DNA from: Neobacillus cucumis | GTDB lineage: Bacteria > Bacillota > Bacilli > Bacillales > Cytobacillaceae | Assembly (NCBI RefSeq): GCF_016908975.1 | Contig: NZ_JAFBEX010000004.1 | Span: 186,001 to 250,000, forward strand | Direction: 5' to 3' | Length of the DNA: 64,000 bases | Shown: positions 56,764 to 64,000 of the stretch, piece by piece | How positions within the stretch are numbered: the stretch's first letter is position 1 | How the letters are laid out: the number at the start of each line of letters is the position of its first letter | Program-made: the position numbers and the translations under genes | The notes under the pieces: model-generated | Seen by the model: only the letters and a program-made list of their open reading frames with translations | What the model was told of the DNA's origin: nothing | The model's database searches: none

Positions 56764-58844
<2,081 letters not shown>

Positions 58845-58874
58845 GAACTGCATGCTCCTTTATTATATGTAGTT

Positions 58875-58912
58875 GGTCGTAAAATGTCCACCTTAGACAT
58901 ATTATGTCCCAC
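58875..58912 (-). promoter_or_regulatory. CggR operator
   Basis: On the minus strand GGGACATAATATGTC follows the CggR half-site rule CGGGAC-N6-TGTC, and a second, weaker half-site GTGGACATTTTACGACC lies after 4-5 nt. It is downstream of the promoter, 31 bp before the cggR start, as in Bacillus subtilis, where CggR blocks elongation. Confidence 0.8.
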
Positions 58913-58948
58913 CTACACGAAAAAAAATTACCCCTGTTCACGAATTTT

Positions 58949-58977
58949 ATTGTAACAGGAGTAAAAATAGATTTCAA
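58949..58977 (-). promoter_or_regulatory. Promoter of cggR-gapA, overlapping a terminator stem
   Basis: On the minus strand TTGAAA - 17 nt - TACAAT. The hairpin ACTCCTGTTAC ... GTGAACAGGGGT followed by TTTTTTTT spans this -10 and could terminate the upstream glutaredoxin-sigL transcript. Confidence 0.7.
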
Positions 58978-58978
58978 C

Positions 58979-59230
58979 TTATTTACTTGAGTTTTTTTCG
59001 CGCAAACGATTACATATGTCCATTTTGTCAACATACCCAAACCCTACTTCTACTCCGTCTAAATGGACTACAGGAATCATAAGACCATAGAGCTCTGTTA
59101 ATTCATCGCTCGTTTCAATATCTGTTTCTTCGTAGTGAAACTTCCACTCTTCCTGTAATTCTAGAATAGAGGTTTTCGCTTTTTCACAAAGCGGGCAGCG
59201 TTGTCTGGTATATAGCGTGATTTTATGCAT
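58979..59230 (-). CDS. Glutaredoxin family protein
   Basis: 83-aa thioredoxin-fold protein with redox motif CPLC (RQRCPLCEKAKTS) at about residue 11. IPVVHLDGVEVGFGY contains the cis-Pro. It is 14 bp after sigL in a unit seen in other Bacillaceae; the cellular target is unknown. Confidence 0.85.
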   Translation of the reverse strand: MHKITLYTRQRCPLCEKAKTSILELQEEWKFHYEETDIETSDELTELYGLMIPVVHLDGVEVGFGYVDKMDICNRLREKNSSK

Positions 59231-59244
59231 ATCGAGTTCCCTTT

Positions 59245-60567
59245 CTATTTAAACCGTTTCCGTTTAGAGGATGAAGCTATTCCAAGTTGCTCTCGATATT
59301 TAGCCACCGTTCTTCGTGATACGAGAATTCCCTTTTGTTCCTTTAATCTCTCCGCTATCTCCTGATCTGACAGCGGTTTTTCCTTATTTTCATGAGCAAC
59401 GAATGTACTGATCTCCGTTTTCACTTGGGCAGAGGAAGTACTCTCCTCTGCAGAGACGGTTTGAATCGTAGTAGTAAAAAAAGTTTTAAGCGGCAAAGTT
59501 CCGATTGGGGTTTGCACAAACTTTTCCCGGACAGCCCGGCTGACTGTCGATTCATGAACTTCAAGTTCGTTTGCTATTTCCTTCATCGTCATCGGTACGA
59601 GAGATTGTTTCCCCTTTTGAAAAAAAGCGGGTTGTTTTTCAACTATTTTTGCGACGACTTTTGTAAGGGTTTCTTTCCGTTGCTCAATACTTTTTACAAT
59701 CCATTGGTAGTCCTGGACTTTATCGTGTAAAAAACGACTGACTTGCTGATTCTGATTTTGGAACTTTTGATAATAATGCTCATTAAAACGAATCCGAGGC
59801 AGGGATTCATCCGGCATTCGAATGATGAGTCCTTCATTTGTTTGCTCAATCATTGCATCCGGAATAATATAGGTGGTCGGCTCATACAAAAGCATAGCAC
59901 CAGGTTTTGGGTTTAGCTGCTGAATGTCATCAAACACATCCTGCAGCTCTTTCATACTTACGCCTAATTGTTTGGCGATTGGTTTCCATTTCTTTTCAGC
60001 AAATGGGATAAAGTATTCTGATAGAATAGTTTGTGCCAGTTCATTGTTTGGATTTTGATAATAAGCTTGGATGAGCAGGCATTCTTGCAAATTTCTTGCC
60101 CCAATCCCAGCCGGCTCAAGGGTTTGAATGATGGCAAGGGAATCTTCAACAATTTCTTGCTCAACCTGCAATTTTTGAGCCATTTCAAACAGATCACCAA
60201 AAAAGTAACCGTTTTCATCCAAGTTTTTTATTAAATGCCGAATCACTTTCAATTGTTCGACTGTGAGATTTGCAATGTTTAGTTGAGAGAGTAAGTGTTC
60301 CTCTAGTGAAAATGGTTTGTCTGCAATTTGTTCAATCCAATCTCTCTCAGTCTTTTGACGTTTCCGCACGTGACGGTCAATTAGGGGATTCATCGGTTTG
60401 ACATTCACATTATCAATTTTAAGCAAAGGATTTTCTAATGCCTTATCCTCTAAAAACGCCGTCAGTTCCTGTGCAGAATACTGAAGCAATGCAATTGCCT
60501 GTGACAGCTCTTGTGTCATGGCTAGTTTTAATGTTTGCTGCTGCCATAAACCCGCTTTTAAATCCAT
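59245..60567 (-). CDS. sigL: RNA polymerase sigma-54 factor (SigL/RpoN)
   Basis: 440 aa. Region I MDLKAGLWQQQTLKLAMTQE with Gln-rich activator contact, then the core-binding domain, the HTH (NELEVHESTVSRAVREKFVQ) and the C-terminal RpoN box SRRTVAKYREQLGIASS. It directs transcription from GG/GC promoters and needs enhancer-binding activators. It precedes the glutaredoxin and cggR genes. Confidence 0.96.
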   Translation of the reverse strand: MDLKAGLWQQQTLKLAMTQELSQAIALLQYSAQELTAFLEDKALENPLLKIDNVNVKPMNPLIDRHVRKRQKTERDWIEQIADKPFSLEEHLLSQLNIANLTVEQLKVIRHLIKNLDENGYFFGDLFEMAQKLQVEQEIVEDSLAIIQTLEPAGIGARNLQECLLIQAYYQNPNNELAQTILSEYFIPFAEKKWKPIAKQLGVSMKELQDVFDDIQQLNPKPGAMLLYEPTTYIIPDAMIEQTNEGLIIRMPDESLPRIRFNEHYYQKFQNQNQQVSRFLHDKVQDYQWIVKSIEQRKETLTKVVAKIVEKQPAFFQKGKQSLVPMTMKEIANELEVHESTVSRAVREKFVQTPIGTLPLKTFFTTTIQTVSAEESTSSAQVKTEISTFVAHENKEKPLSDQEIAERLKEQKGILVSRRTVAKYREQLGIASSSKRKRFK

Positions 60568-60630
60568 CTACCTCACCCCTCCTTTCCCTATTTTACACGA
60601 TGATGGGGAATTGGTGTGAATTTTCGAAAG

Positions 60631-60660
60631 AAAAAACCAGTGCCAAACACTGGTTTTTTT
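60631..60660 (+). terminator. Terminator hairpin upstream of sigL
   Basis: AAAAAACCAGTG - CCAA - CACTGGTTTTTTT, perfect stem with T-runs on both strands. On the minus strand it could end the 60.68-kb small ORF transcript before sigL. Confidence 0.8.
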
Positions 60661-60681
60661 CCATTGAAGTTAGTTAGATTC

Positions 60682-60853
60682 TCAATCTATCAAAATCTTG
60701 ACATCGACGTCAACCGTTAAGGTTTGAGCTGACGCTCCCGTGTAGACCACTATAGCCGGAACTATGTCTCGATAATCACGACCATGACCTATTTTCACGT
60801 AGCGCCAATTGACCATCCCATTATTAGTTGGGTCGTACCAAAAACATTTCCAT
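60682..60853 (-). pseudogene. Small (about 56 aa) ORF with a single-base frameshift
   Basis: On the minus strand GGAGG precedes ATG GAA ATG, and the frame stops after nine codons. If one T is removed from the TTTTT run, the frame is MEMFWYDPTNNGMVNWRYVK and continues to VDVDVKILID stop, 56 aa. Its amino-acid make-up (Tyr, Trp, Val, Asp) looks like a small beta-sheet protein. No known family is recognised. Real coding and decay, or a homopolymer base-call error, are both possible. Confidence 0.4.
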
Positions 60854-60903
60854 CCTCCTAGAACATTTATTATATGACATCGTTACATCCTTCACATATC
60901 ATT

Positions 60904-61212
60904 TTATGAATATCGGTTTGTATGAAAATGTGAATTTAATTGCCCTTTAATCATCTGATGTTTTTCCTTTTTGACTATATCTTTGCGAATTTCATGCGTC
61001 TGTACACCGTCTTCAATTTTTTCGGCTATCTCCATCAGTCTTTCAATATCGGAGAAGGAGTACTTACGAGTCCCTGAGGGAGTCCGGTCTGGGAAGATCA
61101 ATTTGCGCATCTCATAATAACGGATCTTCCGGTTGGATAGACCTGTTATCTCTGTGACCGTTCCTATTCCTATCACCTTTTTTTCACGATATGATTGACT
61201 ATTGTCCACCAA
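60904..61212 (-). CDS. tnrA: Nitrogen regulator TnrA (MerR family)
   Basis: 102-aa MerR-type activator/repressor of nitrogen metabolism. HTH at [20 protein letters not shown], then [40 protein letters not shown]; the C-terminus [12 protein letters not shown] corresponds to the glutamine-synthetase-binding tail QLNAHF of TnrA and distinguishes it from longer GlnR. Two TnrA-type boxes lie upstream, so it should control its own expression. Confidence 0.9.
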   Translation of the reverse strand: MVDNSQSYREKKVIGIGTVTEITGLSNRKIRYYEMRKLIFPDRTPSGTRKYSFSDIERLMEIAEKIEDGVQTHEIRKDIVKKEKHQMIKGQLNSHFHTNRYS

Positions 61213-61241
61213 TATACCCTCCTATCAAAGTTCATTAAAAA

Positions 61242-61258
61242 TGTTATATTTCCTAACA
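61242..61258. promoter_or_regulatory. TnrA/GlnR box 1
   Basis: TGTTATATTTCCTAACA matches TGTnAnATTTTnTnACA with one mismatch; 30 bp upstream of tnrA. Confidence 0.8.
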
Positions 61259-61334
61259 TACATATATAGTAAATGAACCGTTTTTAGCGTTATTTAATAA
61301 TAAATACAAGTTAAAAATTCAGAATATTTCTTTA

Positions 61335-61351
61335 TGTTAACTATTCTAACA
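61335..61351. promoter_or_regulatory. TnrA/GlnR-like box 2
   Basis: TGTTAACTATTCTAACA matches the same consensus with two mismatches, 93 bp upstream of box 1. From 61360 to 61680 no gene or clear signal is seen. Confidence 0.55.
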
Positions 61352-61679
61352 TGAACTGTAAGGAAATCAACACAAAAATTGACAATCAAACTCCCAGTTT
61401 GTGTTTGATAAAATTTCAATCAACCAAACAATTGTAAAAAAAATAATATTATGAATAAGATCGGCAGGAATTCGGAAACTCACTATGTTGGAAGATCTAA
61501 ACATGATAAACAAAGGGTTTTTGTCATATAGAGGGAAAATTAGGGGATAATTGACAATCGCTTACATTTAAATAACTAGCTTGTTCTATTTCTATATTAA
61601 TATTTTAACGCTGCCGTTTTTTTATTTTCTTAAAATAATCATTTTTTTCTTTTTTTATTTTGAGATTTAAAAATGGGCA

Positions 61680-61718
61680 AAAAAAATCACTACGTTTTCG
61701 GGAACGTAGTGATTTTTT
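61680..61718 (-). terminator. Terminator of tRNA-Arg
   Basis: AAAAAATCACTACGTT - TTCGGG - AACGTAGTGATTTTTT, a long perfect stem with T-runs on both strands, next to the tRNA 3' end. Confidence 0.92.
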
Positions 61719-61729
61719 CATACTATTGA

Positions 61730-61801
61730 CGCGCTCGGAGGGAATCGAACCCCCATTTTAAGAACCGGAATCTTACGTGCTATCCGTTGCACCACGAGCG
61801 C
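61730..61801 (-). tRNA. tRNA-Arg (anticodon CCG)
   Basis: The 72-nt minus-strand sequence folds as a tRNA: acceptor GCGCTCG/CGAGCGC, D-arm, anticodon stem TAAGA/TCTTA with loop TTCCGGT, short variable loop and T-arm GGGGGTTCGATTCCCTC. The anticodon CCG reads CGG. CCA is not encoded. The same tRNA lies in this neighbourhood of Bacillus chromosomes. Confidence 0.95.
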
Positions 61802-61930
61802 ATAATTATTAGCGACTTTTATATTATATGCTAATTTCACTTTGATTGCAAGTGGTGTTTAGGTTTTAAATTTAACAGAAATGGTTATGCTGTTGTTGGG
61901 AAAGTTGTCGAACAAATTAAAGTCAAAGTG

Positions 61931-61960
61931 TTTGACCTTTATTGACCATCAGTGTATGAT
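61931..61960 (+). promoter_or_regulatory. clpP promoter with CtsR operator
   Basis: The -35 TTGACC (61932-61937), 17 nt, -10 TATGAT (61955-61960). Over the -35, GGTCAATAAAGGTCAAA on the minus strand (61931-61947) matches the CtsR heptad repeat RGTCAAAnAnRGTCAAA with one mismatch, so heat-shock control is predicted. Confidence 0.88.
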
Positions 61961-62006
61961 ACTATTACATAAGCTTTTACCTTTTCTAATCAAAGGAGGA
62001 AGAAAA

Positions 62007-62609
62007 ATGAATTTGATTCCTACAGTTATTGAACAAACTAATCGTGGCGAGAGAGCCTATGACATTTACTCCCGTCTATTAAAAGACCGGATTATTATGC
62101 TAGGAAGCGCAATCGATGACAATGTGGCAAACAGCATTGTGGCCCAATTATTATTCCTTGAAGCGGAAAACCCTGAAAAAGATATTACCCTTTATATCAA
62201 CAGCCCTGGCGGAAGCATTACAGCCGGAATGGCGATCTATGATACAATGCAGTATATTAAAGCAGATGTATCCACGGTATGTATCGGAATGGCGGCTTCA
62301 ATGGGAGCATTCTTACTTTCTGCCGGTCAGCCTGGCAAACGTTTTGCTCTTCCAAATGCGGAAGTGATGATCCACCAACCGCTAGGCGGAGCACAAGGTC
62401 AAGCAACGGAAATCGAAATTGCTGCAAAACGCATTTTGTTCCTTCGCGAGAAATTAAATGGTATCTTGGCAGAGCGTACAGGTCAGCCGCTTGAAGTGAT
62501 TCAACGCGACACAGACCGCGATAATTTCATGACTGCTGAAAGAGCCAAAGAATATGGCTTAATTGATAGCATTATCACACGTAAGCCTACTGACCTTGAA
62601 AAAAAATAA
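62007..62609 (+). CDS. clpP: ATP-dependent Clp protease proteolytic subunit
   Basis: 200-aa serine protease of the Clp machine. Catalytic Ser in [14 protein letters not shown], His in [13 protein letters not shown] and Asp in [16 protein letters not shown]. The start is [16 protein letters not shown] with AAAGGAGGAAG upstream; 42 in-frame upstream codons run through the promoter and are not coding. It degrades stress-damaged proteins with ClpC, ClpE or ClpX. Confidence 0.97.
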   Translation: MNLIPTVIEQTNRGERAYDIYSRLLKDRIIMLGSAIDDNVANSIVAQLLFLEAENPEKDITLYINSPGGSITAGMAIYDTMQYIKADVSTVCIGMAASMGAFLLSAGQPGKRFALPNAEVMIHQPLGGAQGQATEIEIAAKRILFLREKLNGILAERTGQPLEVIQRDTDRDNFMTAERAKEYGLIDSIITRKPTDLEKK

Positions 62610-62618
62610 TCGATTAGA

Positions 62619-62646
62619 GCAACCGACATCCGTTGGTTGCTTTTTT
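62619..62646 (+). terminator. Terminator of clpP
   Basis: GCAACC - GACATCCGTT - GGTTGC followed by TTTTTT. Confidence 0.85.
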
Positions 62647-62702
62647 GGTTTTAATAAACAAACTTTTTTGACCGTATGACCCATATCGGGCAAATAATAT
62701 CC

Positions 62703-62775
62703 CTTTTCATGGACAAGAAAATCCATACTTTTCCTTTCTCTGTCTATGAACCACCCTTTCATGAGCAAGAGAAGT
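62703..62775 (+). repeat. Outer 52-bp repeat, left part (TTTCATGGACAAG family)
   Basis: TTTCATGGACAAGAAAATCC begins a 52-bp unit, followed by the next unit start TTTCATGAGCAAGAGAAGTC, which is broken by the hairpin array. CATGGACA and TGTCCATG arms give hairpins. The other half of this array is 63117-63238. Confidence 0.75.
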
Positions 62776-63116
62776 CAAAGTTCGGACAGCTCAAGCTAGA
62801 AATCACGCAGTGCTGTCCGAAGTCACGCCAAGATTGGACAGCTCAAGCTAGAAATCATGCAGTGCTGTCCGAAGTCATGCCCAGTTCGGACAGCTCAAGC
62901 CACATATCATGCAGTGCTGTCCGAAGTCATGCCAAATTCGGACAGCTCAAGCCAGATATCACGCGGAGATGTCCGAAGTCATGCCCAGTTCGGACAGCTC
63001 AAGCTAGAAATCATGCAGAGCTGTCCGAAGTCACGCCCAGTTCGGACAGCTCAAGCCAAAATTCATGCGGAGATGTCCGAAGATAATTATAGTTTTACAA
63101 TTAAGTTGACTTGACT
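62776..63116 (-). repeat. Leader plus six 52-bp hairpin units (array 2, inverted relative to array 1)
   Basis: GGACAGC starts at 62784, 62836, 62888, 62940, 62992 and 63044, exactly 52 bp apart. The reverse complement reads CTGCATGATTTCTAGCTTGA in the loop and shows about 80% identity by eye to the array at 31386. Its leader on the minus strand, AGTCAAGTCAACTTAATTG then ACTATAATT, equals the leader of array 1. It splits an outer repeat unit (GAGAAGTCA / CATATTTTTCC). Confidence 0.92.
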
Positions 63117-63238
63117 CATATTTTTCCTTTTTCTGTACATGCCCCTCCTTTCATGGACAAGGGAAGCCATACTTTTCAATTCCTGTCCATGAACCACCCT
63201 TTCATGGACAAGAGAAGCCATATTTTTCCGTTCTCGGG
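63117..63238 (+). repeat. Outer 51-52-bp repeat, right part (TTTCATGGACAAG family)
   Basis: CATATTTTTCC completes the broken unit; then TTTCATGGACAAGGGAAGCC and TTTCATGGACAAGAGAAGCC start 51 bp apart, each with a TGTCCATGAACCACCC tail. The open frames here are by-products of the repeat. Confidence 0.75.
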
Positions 63239-63282
63239 CAATGGAACCTTATACAGAAAAACAAATAATCCCAAAATAAAAA

Positions 63283-63311
63283 AAAGGATTCAGCCCTGGC
63301 TGAATCCTTTT
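63283..63311 (-). terminator. Terminator of crh
   Basis: On the minus strand AAAGGATTCAGC - CAGG - GCTGAATCCTTT followed by TTTTTATTTT. Confidence 0.9.
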
Positions 63312-63315
63312 AATC

Positions 63316-63573
63316 TTACTGTTCTTTTGCAATAAAATCAGACAATGCTACGATGGCTTTATCTTCATCATCGCCGTCCGCGATTATATTAATCACAACT
63401 CCTGAACCTACAGCAAGGCTCATCAAGCCCATAATACTTTTGGCATTCACTTTTTTTCCGTCTTTCTCAAGAAAAACATCTGCGGAAAAGCGATTGGCTT
63501 CTTGCACGAATAGGGCTGCAGGACGTGCTTGAAGACCTGATTTCAATTTTACTTCTACTTCTTTCACCAACAT
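63316..63573 (-). CDS. crh: Catabolite repression HPr-like protein Crh
   Basis: 85-aa HPr fold. The PTS His15 region reads SGLQARPAALFVQEANRFSA: Gln replaces the phosphorylatable His, while Ser46 (KSIMGLMSLAVGSG) is kept. This is the Crh hallmark: it is phosphorylated by HPr kinase and helps CcpA but does not carry PTS phosphate. It is downstream of whiA, as in Bacillus subtilis. Confidence 0.95.
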   Translation of the reverse strand: MLVKEVEVKLKSGLQARPAALFVQEANRFSADVFLEKDGKKVNAKSIMGLMSLAVGSGVVINIIADGDDEDKAIVALSDFIAKEQ

Positions 63574-63606
63574 AATTACTTCCTCCTCAGTTTGTGTTAT
63601 TATTTT

Positions 63607-64000
63607 TTAGTTTCTAGATAATGCTTCTCCAACACGGAGCTTATCAGCAATCTCATCTATTTTTCGTAAGCGGTGATTGATCCCCGATTTACTAATCGTT
63701 CCGCCAGATACCATTTCCCCTAATTCCTTTAAGGTGACATCCGGATACTGAACTCGCAGCTCCGCAATCTCCCTAAGCTTATCAGGTAAAACCTGCAGAC
63801 CAACCGTTGAGTCGATGAAGCGGATATTTTCCACTTGTCGGATCGAAGCACCAATCGTTTTATTTAAATTAGCAGTCTCACAATTGACTAAACGGTTAAC
63901 GGAATTTCGCATGTCCCTAACGATTCTTACATCCTCAAATCGAAGCAAAGCATTATGGGCACCGATAATATTGAGAAACTCGGTAATTTTTTCAGCTTCC
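63607..64000 (-). CDS. whiA: Sporulation/cell-division regulator WhiA, N-terminus cut by window edge
   Basis: The visible C-terminal 130 codons (to the window end) match Whi[41 protein letters not shown], then [20 protein letters not shown], and the [28 protein letters not shown]. The LAGLIDADG-like N-terminal domain lies outside the window. It precedes crh by 34 bp in the same operon. Confidence 0.93.
   Translation of the reverse strand, partial: EAEKITEFLNIIGAHNALLRFEDVRIVRDMRNSVNRLVNCETANLNKTIGASIRQVENIRFIDSTVGLQVLPDKLREIAELRVQYPDVTLKELGEMVSGGTISKSGINHRLRKIDEIADKLRVGEALSRN

Noticed and set aside
61556-61571. cre-like TGTAAGCGATTGTC in the tnrA-tRNA gap
   Set aside because: Two mismatches at key positions and no gene with a fitting start nearby.
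62676-63335. Three open frames in the clpP-crh gap
   Set aside because: They run through the hairpin array and the TTTCATGGACAAG repeats, have no ribosome binding sites and no family similarity.

Overview
The window is a chromosomal segment of a low-GC, spore-forming Bacillaceae genome (Bacillus/Neobacillus type). This is inferred from gene content and order: fadN-fadA with yuzL; smpB-rnr-est-secG-eno-gpmI-tpiA-pgk-gapA-cggR-glutaredoxin-sigL; tnrA; tRNA-Arg(CCG); clpP, crh and whiA. Operators follow Bacillus consensus sequences (FadR, Fur, CtsR, TnrA, CggR, sigma-W). No species name can be supported from sequence alone.

Layout. 0-4.4 kb: beta-oxidation genes (fadA truncated by the window edge, fadN), yuzL, a DUF378 membrane protein and a YusU-like protein. 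4.4-9 kb: a Fur-regulated siderophore ABC importer with a decayed FhuF-like reductase. 9-13.5 kb: rodA, a DUF4931 HIT-like protein, uppP and azoR, separated by interspersed repeats. 13.6-17.1 kb: a tungstate importer tupABC behind a frameshifted regulator. 17.1-19 kb: a decayed IS607-family insertion (tnpA and tnpB both frameshifted). 19-22 kb: an SDR and a two-component system. 22-25.5 kb: a sigma-W NfeD-flotillin operon. 25.5-31 kb: a cystine ABC importer (tcyABC), an APC permease, nadE and an acyl-CoA thioesterase. 31.2-36.6 kb: a repeat array, a CDF transporter, an AI-2E family permease, a polysaccharide deacetylase and small membrane proteins. 36.6-44 kb: an accessory catabolic cluster (racemase-like, broken LysR, DUF1537 kinase, class II aldolase, isopropylmalate-type dehydrogenase, 2-hydroxycarboxylate transporter, divergent RraA), probably for a C4 hydroxy or sugar acid. 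44.2-45.7 kb: an orphan histidine kinase. 45.9-51.6 kb: ssrA, smpB, rnr, est, secG. 51.7-60.6 kb: lower glycolysis with cggR and sigL. 60.7-64 kb: tnrA, tRNA-Arg, clpP, crh, whiA (truncated).

The two strongest unusual signals are these. First, the tmRNA gene is interrupted in its T-loop by a 278-nt ORF-less insertion with group I intron hallmarks. Second, a set of intergenic tandem arrays of different sequence share a period of about 52 bp. Two of them, about 31 kb apart and in opposite orientation, are the same hairpin family with a shared leader, and each sits nested inside a different array. A third array type forms a long inverted pair around 40.25 and 47.5 kb. Shorter arrays have 21-bp and 10-bp periods, which are near-integral numbers of DNA turns.

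Several accessory genes (tupR-like, LysR, tnpA, tnpB, a small ORF at 60.7 kb) carry single-base indels, some in homopolymers. These may be real decay or sequencing error. The housekeeping genes are intact.
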